From the NCBI RefSeq assembly GCF_017409525.1, contig NZ_JAFQSO010000017.1, positions 1-64,000 on the forward strand: a DNA stretch of 64,000 bases. The letters run 5' to 3'. Both the position numbers and the translations under genes were made by a program. This document shows positions 1 to 8,045 of the stretch, piece by piece (position 1 is the first letter of the stretch; every line of letters starts with the position of its first letter). Source of the stretch: Methanobrevibacter sp. GTDB lineage: Archaea; Methanobacteriota; Methanobacteria; Methanobacteriales; Methanobacteriaceae. The notes under the pieces were generated by a model. It was not told the origin of the DNA and did no database searches. It saw nothing but the letters and a program-made list of their open reading frames with translations.

Positions 1-244
1 ATTCATACAACGACTAAAAGACAAATACAAACTCTACAAACCCCAAGCAGACGGTGTACAATTCGTAAAAACTCATAACACAAGCCGAACATGCCACCGC
101 TGCGGAAACATAAACAAAGAATTAGAAGTCAAAACACGCAACTGGAAATGTCCAAAATGTGGCCAAATACTTGATAGAGATACAAATGCCGCAATTAACA
201 TACTAAACCGCTGGTTCAACGGGGCTAGCCTGGAAAATACTTAA
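1..244 (+). CDS. tnpB: TnpB (IS200/IS605 OrfB) C-terminal fragment, cut by window edge
   Basis: This is the last 80 residues of a TnpB-family RNA-guided nuclease; the frame is open from base 2 to TAA at 242-244. It shows the C-terminal zinc ribbon (TCHRCGN, then KCPKCGQ) followed directly by ILDRDTNAAINIL, whose DRD is the last RuvC catalytic acidic motif of TnpB. The tail after it (NRWFNGASLENT) is usual for the family. The 5' part lies outside the window, so I cannot tell whether the element is intact or whether tnpA is present. Confidence 0.9.
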   Translation, partial: FIQRLKDKYKLYKPQADGVQFVKTHNTSRTCHRCGNINKELEVKTRNWKCPKCGQILDRDTNAAINILNRWFNGASLENT

Positions 245-306
245 TTAACCCATTAAGTGAAAAAAATCCAGGAATCCCCGTCCTCTTTTAGGACGGGGAG
301 GTTCAA
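245..306 (+). ncRNA. IS605-type right end / 3' part of putative omega RNA
   Basis: A perfect GC-rich hairpin (CCCCGTCC 276-283, loop TCTTTTA, GGACGGGG 291-298) stands out in AT-rich DNA about 30 bases after the tnpB stop. It is followed by GAGGTTCAA at 298-306. In IS605-family elements the RNA that guides TnpB overlaps the 3' end of tnpB and the right end, and the guide is the flanking DNA. By analogy the element would end near 306 and the guide would start near 307. The 5' limit of the RNA cannot be placed from sequence alone. Confidence 0.5.
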
Positions 307-327
307 ATGGATAATTGAACTATAATT

Positions 328-366
328 GAATCCCATTAGGGATTCATCCATAACAATCAGTTATGG
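328..366. repeat. Two adjacent perfect stem-loops beside the IS605 end
   Basis: Stem 1 is GAATCCC (328-334), loop ATTA, GGGATTC (339-345). Stem 2 is CCATAAC (348-354), loop AATCA, GTTATGG (360-366). Both are 7-bp perfect stems, two bases apart. They may be part of the target locus or terminator-like structures; function is unknown. The rest of the gap to 648 is AT-rich, with only a ribosome binding site (GGAG 638-641) for the next gene. Confidence 0.5.
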
Positions 367-648
367 AAATAATCCTATAAAATTTTACAGACTCTTTTTT
401 TGGATATAATTATCTAAAATTTCACTTATTCGGTTAAAAATGAGTAGAAATCAGATTGAAAAATATATTCGTATTTAATCGAACAATAATTGCTTCTCTG
501 GCATTAAATCGGCATGTATAAATATGTCTTGGGATAAACTTTTTCTTGACCTATTGTTTAAAAAATATTCAATATTCAATAGCAAAATAAAATGATATTC
601 ATATTTTTTTGATTTATGGGTTAAATTATTGATTAATGGAGATAATTA

Positions 649-3600
649 ATGAAATTTGCAAAAATATGTATTTTATTGCTTTTTTTGATAGTTTCAATAG
701 GTGCTGTATCGGCAACAGAAGAAATTAACAACGAAGCAATAAGTACAGATAATCCAATGGAAACCGGGGGTGTTGCTCTTGATGATGAGCCAACCATCCT
801 GCAAAGTGCAGAACATAGCGAATATGGCGAAAGTGAAATTAGCAATACGTTTACGGACTTTAGCAAGGACATGAACGAATCTGTAAGCGTAATGGAAGTG
901 AAACATAATTACAAATTCAATAATGAAACCGATAAGGGACATATTCTTATTAATAAAGATAATTTTATAATAGAAGGAAATAACCATGTTCTTGATGGTG
1001 CTAACCAGACAAATATATTGGGGATTAAAGGAACAAATATCACAATAAACAATCTGGTCTTTACTAATGGTAATTGCAGGTCAGGAGGTTTATTTGAATT
1101 TAATGGTGGAGGTGCAATAATAGCACTTGGGTCATTAACTTTAAATAATGTTACATTCATTAATAATGCCGCAAATTATGATGGTGGAGACATATTAACT
1201 ATAGCTGAACTTAATTGCTTTGATTGTAACTTTGTAGATGGTTATTCAGTCAATGGAAATTCAATCTGTTCACAAATGGGCACTGTGAATATTGAACGTT
1301 GTACTTTCACATCAAAATATTCCAGTAAATGGTCTACAGTTTACGGCCAAGGCGGTGAAGTATTTGTAAATGATTGCCTTTTCGATAACATATCATCTGC
1401 ATATGCCCCGGCAATATATGTCAGTGGGGGCATTGCAATAATAAACAATACTAAATTTAATAATTTAAAAGCTTATAAAACTGCAGGAGCAGTAGGAACA
1501 AAAGAATGTGAGCTAACAATAATTGAAAATTGTTTATTTACAAACACCAGCTCTTTTAAAGATGGGGGAGCGATATTTATTGATACCTTTGGCAATGGCG
1601 ATTTAGGTGTTTATGACGGATGGGCATATGTCATAAATTCAACTTTTATCAATACATCTTCTTCTTTTGGAGGGGCTTATGTTCAATTGTCCGGTAACTT
1701 ATCCCTTAAAGATTCAAGCTTCATCAACTGTTCTTCAAATTATGACGGAGGAGCAGTATACACTTCCGGTGCAGATGTAAATGTTGTAAATTGCAAATTC
1801 AATTCAAATAAGGTTGCATCACATGTCAATTATCCAACATATGGTGGTGCAATATACTTTGATTACTCTGAATCAGTAAACGTGACTGATTCAGAATTTA
1901 ACAATAATGAAGCTCCAATCGGCAGCGGAATATGTATCTATGATTGCGAATATCATCTAGATAATATTACATTCAACAACAACGGAAATGCAGTTTACAC
2001 TTATTTTGATGGTGACTCATCAACAATAGGCGAAATATACGGAAACGATAAAATTTCTCAAGATGATTTAAATAACACCATTTATCCTTCTTTGGTTGTG
2101 GGGCAAGGAATCACATTAAACTTGACTACAAACAACATTGACCTTACAATCCTTCCAACCAAATTTGATTTAAGGGATATTGGATGGATTACACCCGTTA
2201 GAGATCAAGGAAGTATGGGTTCTTGTTGGACTTTTGGAGCATTGGATGCATTGGAGTCAGCCTTAGTGAAAAACACTGGAGTAAGCTATTATCTTTCAGA
2301 AAATAATGTGCAGGATGTCATGCTCATATATAGCCGATATGGTGTTTATATTTCTGAAGGGGGCTTTCAAACAAATTCTGCAGCTTATATGGTAAATTGG
2401 TTTGGAGTATTTCCACAGGAATACGATACCTATGACGAGCTTGGTAAAATATCTCCGTTAATCCATGCAAATCAAACATTACATGTCCAAGATTATGTTT
2501 TAATTGAAAGAAACATATCAAATCCAGGAGACCCTCTTCTTAAAGAAGCCATTCTCAAATATGGAGTGTTGCACGTTACTTATGATGCTACACAACTTAA
2601 TCCAACCGATTATAATTTTTATTCTAACAGTACCTCTTCAGACCATGCTGTAGGTCTTGTCGGATGGGATGACAATTATCCTAAAGAAAACTTTGTAAAC
2701 CAGCCTCCAGGCGATGGGGCATGGATTATTAAAAACAGCTGGGGAACTGAATGGGGAGAAGAAGGATATGGATATATTTCATATTATGACACATCATTAT
2801 GTTCAACCAATGATGTCATCGACCAGGCTGTTGGATATATAATTGAAAATACCTTGCCATATAATAAGAATTATCAGTATGACTTCAGCGGCATCGATGA
2901 TTTCATGACATATAATGAAACCGATGAATTGTACGGCAGTCCAATAACTAATGTAAATGTCTTTATGAGTGAGGATGATGATTTGTTGGCTGCTGTAGGA
3001 ACCTATTTCAATCAAAGCGGTCTTGATTATACAGTTGAAATTGCAGTAAATGACGTCGTGGTCTATACCCAAAAAGGCATTTCTCCATACAGGGGATATC
3101 ATACAATTAAGTTGGACAAGTACGTTCCAATTAAAAAAGGAGATAAATTCAGTGTTTATGTAACATCAACCGCATTAGGCGTAAGTGCTCCAGCAAGAGT
3201 ATACTGTGCAGATGGCGTTTCATTTACTAATTATGGTGGCATTTGGACAGATATCTATGAAACTTATGGAAATGTTGCCTGCATTAAAGCATATACCTTG
3301 AAAGATGACACTGCCATTGCCGGCAACAAAAACATTGCAGTTGACTATGCGGGAGGATCTTACTTCTCAGTTAAGGTTGTCACCGCTGATGGACATGCAG
3401 TCGTAGGCGCTAGCGTTAAGTTCACCATCGACGGCAAAACAACCACTGTCAAAACAGACGGCAACGGAATTGCCAAAATCAAGATAACACAGGCTCCAGG
3501 CAAGTACACCATCAAGACAGCATATAATGGAGAAACAGTCAAAAACACTGTCACTGTAAAGGATGTGCTGACTGCATATAAAGTCACTGTCAAAAAGACA

Positions 3601-3834
3601 GCCAAGAAGTTTACCTTAAAAGCCAAACTTAAAATCAACGGCAAATTGGTTAAGGGCAAAACAGTAACATTCAAGTTCAACGGCAAAACCTATAACGTAA
3701 AAACCAATGCAAACGGCATCGCGCAAAAGACATTGGATAAGAATGTTATCAAAAAGCTCAAAAAAGGCAAAACCTACACTGTCAAAGTGACTTACCTTAA
3801 AGACACCATTAAAACAACAGTTAAAGTCTTGTAG
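649..3834 (+). CDS. Secreted adhesin-like protein with beta-helix, papain-type protease and Ig-like domains
   Basis: The 1061-aa protein starts with a clear signal peptide (MKFAKICILLLFLIV, cleavage after VSA). Residues about 90-490 carry short GGA-rich, Asn-rich repeats of the parallel beta-helix type. Residues about 505-760 are a C1A papain-like peptidase. Gln520 and Cys526 lie in DQGSMGSCWTFG, His666 in DHAVGLVGWDD and Asn696 in IKNSWGTEWGEEGYGY, so the full catalytic set is present. A lectin-like region and an Ig-like domain (about 895-975) follow. The last 85 residues form a Lys-rich domain (VTFKFNGKTYNVKTNANGIA) that recurs in the secreted protein at 18510-21113. It is probably displayed on the pseudomurein cell surface. 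GGAG at 638-641 supports the start. The substrate is unknown. Confidence 0.85.
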   Translation: MKFAKICILLLFLIVSIGAVSATEEINNEAISTDNPMETGGVALDDEPTILQSAEHSEYGESEISNTFTDFSKDMNESVSVMEVKHNYKFNNETDKGHILINKDNFIIEGNNHVLDGANQTNILGIKGTNITINNLVFTNGNCRSGGLFEFNGGGAIIALGSLTLNNVTFINNAANYDGGDILTIAELNCFDCNFVDGYSVNGNSICSQMGTVNIERCTFTSKYSSKWSTVYGQGGEVFVNDCLFDNISSAYAPAIYVSGGIAIINNTKFNNLKAYKTAGAVGTKECELTIIENCLFTNTSSFKDGGAIFIDTFGNGDLGVYDGWAYVINSTFINTSSSFGGAYVQLSGNLSLKDSSFINCSSNYDGGAVYTSGADVNVVNCKFNSNKVASHVNYPTYGGAIYFDYSESVNVTDSEFNNNEAPIGSGICIYDCEYHLDNITFNNNGNAVYTYFDGDSSTIGEIYGNDKISQDDLNNTIYPSLVVGQGITLNLTTNNIDLTILPTKFDLRDIGWITPVRDQGSMGSCWTFGALDALESALVKNTGVSYYLSENNVQDVMLIYSRYGVYISEGGFQTNSAAYMVNWFGVFPQEYDTYDELGKISPLIHANQTLHVQDYVLIERNISNPGDPLLKEAILKYGVLHVTYDATQLNPTDYNFYSNSTSSDHAVGLVGWDDNYPKENFVNQPPGDGAWIIKNSWGTEWGEEGYGYISYYDTSLCSTNDVIDQAVGYIIENTLPYNKNYQYDFSGIDDFMTYNETDELYGSPITNVNVFMSEDDDLLAAVGTYFNQSGLDYTVEIAVNDVVVYTQKGISPYRGYHTIKLDKYVPIKKGDKFSVYVTSTALGVSAPARVYCADGVSFTNYGGIWTDIYETYGNVACIKAYTLKDDTAIAGNKNIAVDYAGGSYFSVKVVTADGHAVVGASVKFTIDGKTTTVKTDGNGIAKIKITQAPGKYTIKTAYNGETVKNTVTVKDVLTAYKVTVKKTAKKFTLKAKLKINGKLVKGKTVTFKFNGKTYNVKTNANGIAQKTLDKNVIKKLKKGKTYTVKVTYLKDTIKTTVKVL

Positions 3835-3853
3835 ATGATATTTTCTCATCTAC
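3831..3853 (+). terminator. Terminator hairpin containing the stop codon of the adhesin-protease gene
   Basis: GTAGATGA (3831-3838) pairs with TCATCTAC (3846-3853), an 8-bp perfect stem, and a long T-rich tract follows. The TAG stop (3832-3834) lies inside the first arm. Confidence 0.75.
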
Positions 3854-3957
3854 TCTTTTTTTATTTTATTTTATTTTTATTGATTAAAAAATTACTATCT
3901 GAATTTTAAAAATAATCAATATTATTAAAAATTTCCCAATGGAGCAAAAACCAAAAT

Positions 3958-3969
3958 GGGGGGGGGGGG
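3958..3969 (+). repeat. Run of 12 G in AT-rich intergenic DNA
   Basis: Twelve consecutive G lie between the 3' ends of two convergent genes (3834 and 4046). Nothing else in the gap explains the run. Such a tract is prone to slippage and also to sequencing error, so its exact length is uncertain. Confidence 0.8.
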
Positions 3970-4045
3970 CGTTAAAGCAAAAGCCCCTTATTAAATTGAA
4001 GATGCATGCCAAGCATCAAAAAAGTGGTTGATGGTTAATGTAGGC

Positions 4046-4330
4046 TTATTTTTTCATCTTTTCCATTTCCTTTTCAATCATCTGCTCACGGTTGTCCTCC
4101 AGTTTGTTGGAGAAAACAAATGTCTTCAGGAAATGGAACACCAAACCGATTCCCCAGAAGATGGTCACCCAATAGAACCACCATTCGCCTTTACCGCTCA
4201 TCATTTTTGTAACAAAATTGATGATAAACAGCATTATGTTGACGCCGATAAAGCTGTAGAGGTGCTTGTAGAAGCCTATTTTTTCATCCGCTCTCTTTTC
4301 CGCTCTTCTATACAAATCATTATCAGACAT
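4046..4330 (-). CDS. Small 2TM-domain membrane protein
   Basis: The 94-aa protein has a charged N-terminus (MSDNDLYRRAEKRADEKIGF), two hydrophobic helices (about 25-42 and 52-72) and a basic C-terminal helix ending EKEMEKMKK. This matches the bacterial and archaeal 2TM domain family (YxxAxxRVxxxxxFxxHL type start), whose function is not known. A strong AGGTGAT ribosome binding site precedes the start. It stands alone, convergent with the adhesin gene. Confidence 0.75.
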   Translation of the reverse strand: MSDNDLYRRAEKRADEKIGFYKHLYSFIGVNIMLFIINFVTKMMSGKGEWWFYWVTIFWGIGLVFHFLKTFVFSNKLEDNREQMIEKEMEKMKK

Positions 4331-4578
4331 TCAATCACCTATAATTCTTTAAAGGATTTGACGAAATCCTCTTGTTGTATAATAATTACTTTATTGGCCA
4401 TATTATTTAATCCTAATTTTTCATTGTGCATCTGATGGTAATTGCAGGTTGGGTACTTGATGTTGCCCGATGGAAAAAAAGTTTAATAGGGGAATCTAAA
4501 AACTATATATATAATCATGATTTAACTAAAAGTCAAATTTTCTTTATAATCATTGTTCTTAACACTGAGGCGAAAACT

Positions 4579-6462
4579 ATGAAAACATGTAGCAAATGCG
4601 GATTTCAAAATGCTGATAACACCAAATTCTGTGTCAACTGTGGAAACGGACTGGATGTTGCGGTCCAACCGATGAATGCCTGTCCTAATTGCGGATTTCA
4701 AAACATTAGAGATGCCAAATTCTGTGTAGGCTGTGGATTTAAACTGGATGGAGCGTCAATGAAGACATGCCCTAATTGCGGATTTCAAAACAAGAGCGAC
4801 GCCAAGTTTTGCGTCAGCTGTGCAACCAGTCTGGATCTTGATTCATTGAAGGAGTGCCCTAATTGCGGGTATCACAACAAGGAGGATGCCAAGTTTTGCG
4901 TCAGCTGTGCAACCAGTCTGGATCTTGATTCATTGAAGGAGTGCCCTAATTGCGGGTATCACAACAAGGAGGATGCCAAGTTCTGTGTCGGCTGCGGCAA
5001 TGATTTGAGTGTTGAAATGAAGGTCTGCCCTGAGTGCGGCCATCAAAACAAGGAAGGCATGAAGTTCTGCGTTAACTGCGGAAACAAGCTTGAAGGTGAA
5101 GCTTCCAATAAAGAGATTGCAGAGGATGAAAGTCCGCAGGCAACCGCTGTAAAAGAAAATGTTGATGATGCAGCGGGCAGTGATGAAGAAATCGCAGAAG
5201 AGAGTGAAGAGGAAGTCTTCCAAGATGAAATGGATGAAGCCGCCGAGGAAGAAACAGAAGAAGAAACTATTGATTCAACACCAAAAAAAGGCAATACATG
5301 TCCAAAATGCGGACGCGATAATCTTGAGGGCATCAAATTCTGCATCGGTTGCGGAACCCCATTGGAAAAAATAGATATGGATGAGGATAAAGCAGATGTT
5401 GAAGAAACTGAAACCCAATCTGTTGATGAGGAAGATGAATCCGTTGAAGAAGATTCACAAATTGAAATTGATGAGGATAAAGCTGATTTACCTGTAAAAG
5501 ATGAAGACAATGCCTGTCCTGAATGTGGGCATGTGAATGCTGAGGGCATTAACTTCTGCATTAAATGCGGAACCAAATTGGAAAAAGCAGAGATTGGTGA
5601 AGATAAAGCGGAAATTGAAGAAACTGAAACCCAATCTGTTGATGATGAAGATGATTCTAATGAGGATAAATCCAGTGGAGAGGATTCACCAGTTAAAGAT
5701 GAAGGTGATGCTTGTCCTGAGTGTGGGCATGTGAATGCTGAAGGGACTAACTTCTGCATCAGTTGCGGAACCGAATTGATTAATCAAAAGCAAGCAGAAC
5801 CGCAAACAAATGATAATGCCTGCCCTAAATGCGGACATGTAAACGCTGAAGGGACTAACTTCTGCATCAACTGCGGAAATAAGTTGGACAGTGTCCAATC
5901 AGACGTTTCACAGGCAAACGGCAATGACAAGAAAGTTTGTCCAAAATGCGGTCATGAAAATGACTACAATTATAAATACTGCAAAAACTGCAATCTTCCA
6001 CTCAATGAAAATGGGGAGACTCTCGACGACAAGATTGAGGAGCTGCGCAGTGAAGTTTGCAGTTTTCATAAGGATGTGGGTAGCGACAAAATCGAGCTGC
6101 AGGTAGTGCAATTTTACAAGAGGGGTCCTAAGAATTTTTTAGTCCATTCCAAAATTCCCTATTCGATAGACGATACAGTTTCCGCTCTCAAGAGGGTACG
6201 CAATGTAAATCCTGTAGCCATTGGCGATAGGAATAAATTTAAAATCCTACAGTACGGATCCTTTAAAAACATTCACCTGTTTCTGGATGAAGACACGGAA
6301 AACGAAACTATAGTCCAGTATTTTATGGAGGACATAAGGGATTCCAACTCACCCCCTGCTTCCATTTTGCTTGACACATCAGTACATCTGGCAACAAAAA
6401 GGGAAGCAAAAGTGCTAATGAAGAAGTTAGTGAAAGAACTGGAAAAATCAAATTTCCAATGA
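4579..6462 (+). CDS. Protein with eleven zinc ribbons, acidic linkers and an unknown C-terminal domain
   Basis: I start at ATG 4579 because GAGG (4567-4570) precedes it; the frame is open further upstream but that part is unlike the protein. The 627-aa product has 11 zinc ribbons of the form CPxCGxxNxxxxKFCxxCG. Six are in a tight N-terminal array and five are separated by Glu/Asp-rich linkers. The last about 135 residues (from DDKIEELRSEVCSFH) hold no zinc ligands and form an alpha/beta-looking domain I do not recognise. There is no signal peptide or membrane segment, so it is probably cytoplasmic. Methanogens carry many zinc-ribbon proteins of unknown role. An exact 87-bp tandem duplication (4801-4974) shows the array is growing by unequal exchange. 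Confidence 0.7.
   Translation: MKTCSKCGFQNADNTKFCVNCGNGLDVAVQPMNACPNCGFQNIRDAKFCVGCGFKLDGASMKTCPNCGFQNKSDAKFCVSCATSLDLDSLKECPNCGYHNKEDAKFCVSCATSLDLDSLKECPNCGYHNKEDAKFCVGCGNDLSVEMKVCPECGHQNKEGMKFCVNCGNKLEGEASNKEIAEDESPQATAVKENVDDAAGSDEEIAEESEEEVFQDEMDEAAEEETEEETIDSTPKKGNTCPKCGRDNLEGIKFCIGCGTPLEKIDMDEDKADVEETETQSVDEEDESVEEDSQIEIDEDKADLPVKDEDNACPECGHVNAEGINFCIKCGTKLEKAEIGEDKAEIEETETQSVDDEDDSNEDKSSGEDSPVKDEGDACPECGHVNAEGTNFCISCGTELINQKQAEPQTNDNACPKCGHVNAEGTNFCINCGNKLDSVQSDVSQANGNDKKVCPKCGHENDYNYKYCKNCNLPLNENGETLDDKIEELRSEVCSFHKDVGSDKIELQVVQFYKRGPKNFLVHSKIPYSIDDTVSALKRVRNVNPVAIGDRNKFKILQYGSFKNIHLFLDEDTENETIVQYFMEDIRDSNSPPASILLDTSVHLATKREAKVLMKKLVKELEKSNFQ
4801..4974 (+). repeat. Exact tandem duplication of an 87-bp zinc-ribbon unit
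   Basis: Bases 4801-4887 and 4888-4974 read as identical, and identity continues about 8 bases into the next unit. Each copy encodes 29 residues spanning one ribbon junction (AKFCVSCATSLDLDSLKECP onward). Other ribbons in the gene differ at many silent sites, so this copy is recent. Confidence 0.85.
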
Positions 6463-6680
6463 ATCCTTGAGGCGAAAAAATGAAGATTGGTCTTATATAA
6501 TATCTTTTGATGTTAATGGCCAATTACTGACTTAGCAGTTCAATTTTGGATTTGGATTTGTCAAAATTTGTTTTTGCAAATTTCCTTATCCAAGGTTATT
6601 TTTCTATTTTTTGCGATAATCGGCATGTTTATAATCCTATCTTGATAAACATTCTATTACATAATATTAAGGTGTTTAAA

Positions 6681-7241
6681 ATGAATGTTAAAAGGATATT
6701 TTTAATTGCGTTAATCGCATTGGTGGTATTTGCTTCTGTTAGTGCAGTCAGCGCCGGATGGTTTGACTTTTTAGGCGGCGGTGACAGTGATACGGTGGAT
6801 AATGTCACTGTAGACATAATAAGCTCTTCTGTGAAGTACAGTTGTGCCGCTACAGGAAACGATCTTTCAATTCAAAGCAATGGAAATAATTTCAGCGTCA
6901 ATTCTGATAGCTCCGAAGTCGATAAGGAAATCACATACAGGGGAACAGCAAAAATCAATGTTTCCACCATGAACCATGAGCAATTGAAAGACAATCTATC
7001 AAGTAATAATTGGACTATTTCTGTCGAATTCGGAAATATTGCAGGTTCTTTAAGCTTTTATGTCTATGAATACACAATTGAAGATGGGGTAATGACATTA
7101 TTCTTCAACGGCACCGATCATATAAATTCTTATGACCCCGTAAAACCTGGTGATTCCGGTGTTACAAATGTAACCGGAGGGGATGTACGAATTTATAAGG
7201 AAGGTTCCGGTAACGAGTCAGCATTCATCATCTATTTCTGA
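6681..7241 (+). CDS. Small secreted protein, copy 1 of a tandem pair
   Basis: ATG 6681 is chosen for the leader AAGGTGTTTAAA just upstream and the signal peptide that follows (MNVKRIFLIALIALVVF, cleavage near VSAG). The product is 186 aa. The mature part begins GWFDFLGGGDSD and reads as an all-beta domain with Asn-rich glycosylation-type sites. It ends in a motif pattern PGDSGVTNVTGGDVRIYKEGSG. It is a paralogue of 7474-7986, with a more distant relative at 24581-25126. No known family is recognised. It is likely extracellular or wall-associated. Confidence 0.7.
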   Translation: MNVKRIFLIALIALVVFASVSAVSAGWFDFLGGGDSDTVDNVTVDIISSSVKYSCAATGNDLSIQSNGNNFSVNSDSSEVDKEITYRGTAKINVSTMNHEQLKDNLSSNNWTISVEFGNIAGSLSFYVYEYTIEDGVMTLFFNGTDHINSYDPVKPGDSGVTNVTGGDVRIYKEGSGNESAFIIYF

Positions 7242-7257
7242 TGATGGAGCAATTTTC

Positions 7258-7295
7258 AAGAAAGCAGAATCCTATTCATTAGGGTTGTCTTTCTT
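7258..7295. terminator. Terminator hairpin after secreted gene copy 1
   Basis: AAGAAAG (7258-7264) pairs with CTTTCTT (7289-7295), with an inner AATCCTA / TAGGGTT stem; a run of T follows on the plus strand. The same structure sits after copy 2. Confidence 0.65.
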
Positions 7296-7308
7296 TACTT
7301 TTTTTTTT

Positions 7309-7341
7309 AAACCATTCCTTTTTAGTGCCGACATAATGCAT
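7309..7341 (-). pseudogene. Remnant of the C-terminus of a CPBP protease gene
   Basis: On the minus strand these bases read MHYVGTKKEWF, which aligns with the end of the intact CPBP protein (LYYIGTRKEWF, gene at 8046). The intact gene stops right there. Here the stop is lost and the frame runs on as KKKSKERQP before a stop. Nothing upstream matches, so this is only the tail copied along with the secreted gene. Confidence 0.7.
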
Positions 7342-7473
7342 GGGGATAGTTTCTATGTTTTTGCAAATTCATCCTTATCCAAGGTTATTTTTCTATTTTT
7401 TTGTGCGATAATCGGCATGTTTATAATCTTATCTTGATAAAGATTTTATTACATAATATTAAGGTGTTTTAAA

Positions 7474-7986
7474 ATGAATGTTAAAAGGATATTTTTAATT
7501 GCGTTAATCGCATTGGCGGTATTCGCTTCTGTTAGTGCTGTCAGCGCAGGATGGTTTGGCTTTTTCGATGGAGGTGGTGGTGATGCCACTGTAGACATAA
7601 TAGACTCTTCTGTGAGTTACAGATGTTACAATTATGTAAACCAGTCTAATCACTCACAAGTCATTAAAAACCTCACATACAATGGAACAGCAAAAATTGA
7701 TGTTTCAGGCGTGGACCAAGACAGGCTGAAAGAAGATTTACAGCACGGCACAAGGTCTGTTTATGTCAAATTCGGTGATATTGCAAATCATTCAAGTTTC
7801 TATGTCAATAGATACACTGTTGAAGATGGGATATTGACATTATATATCAACGGAACTAAGGAGATAAAATCCTCTGATTCAGTAGAACCTGGAGATTCCG
7901 GAGTTACAGAGGTAACCGGAGGTCATGTAACAATCTATAAGCAAGCAAGTGGTCTTGAAGAGGCATACACCCTCACTTTCAGATGA
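7474..7986 (+). CDS. Small secreted protein, copy 2 of a tandem pair
   Basis: The 170-aa product has the same signal peptide as copy 1 (MNVKRIFLIALIALAVF) and the same mature fold signature (VDIIDSSVSYRC, NGTAKIDVSG, VEDGILTLYINGT, PGDSGVTEVTGGHVTIYKQ). It lacks about 16 residues after the first beta strand compared with copy 1. The first 60 bases are almost identical to copy 1 while the rest has diverged, which suggests conversion or selection on the leader. Function is unknown; it is probably secreted. Confidence 0.7.
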   Translation: MNVKRIFLIALIALAVFASVSAVSAGWFGFFDGGGGDATVDIIDSSVSYRCYNYVNQSNHSQVIKNLTYNGTAKIDVSGVDQDRLKEDLQHGTRSVYVKFGDIANHSSFYVNRYTVEDGILTLYINGTKEIKSSDSVEPGDSGVTEVTGGHVTIYKQASGLEEAYTLTFR

Positions 7987-7999
7987 TGGAGCAATTTTC

Positions 8000-8037
8000 A
8001 AGAAAGCGGAATCCTAGTAATTAGGATTGTCTTTCTT
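8000..8037. terminator. Bidirectional terminator hairpin between convergent genes
   Basis: The outer stem is AAGAAAG (8000-8006) with CTTTCTT (8031-8037); the inner stem is AATCCTA (8010-8016) with TAGGATT (8022-8028). A T run follows on the plus strand. It lies between the secreted gene and the convergent CPBP gene. Confidence 0.7.
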
Positions 8038-8045
8038 TACTTTTT

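Larger units (their letters stand above)
6571..8043. repeat. Tandem duplication of a secreted-protein gene with both flanks (unit about 790 bp)
   Basis: Unit 1 (about 6571-7357) and unit 2 (from about 7358) share four things in order. These are the leader (TTGCAAATT..CCTTATCCAAGGTTATTTTTC..GATAATCGGCATGTTTATAATC), the 5' end of the secreted gene, the 3' terminator hairpin, and the end of a minus-strand CPBP protease gene. In unit 1 only the last codons of that protease remain. The order shows that the ancestral unit was a secreted gene convergent with a CPBP gene. Confidence 0.75.

Noticed and set aside
5043-5759. Long open frame antisense to the zinc-ribbon array, Ser-rich
   Set aside because: It mirrors the regular Cys/Glu-rich repeats of the real gene on the other strand, has no ribosome binding site and no domain.
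7321-7437. Plus-strand open frame between the duplicated secreted genes
   Set aside because: It consists of terminator, protease-tail remnant and duplicated leader; no start site with a ribosome binding site.
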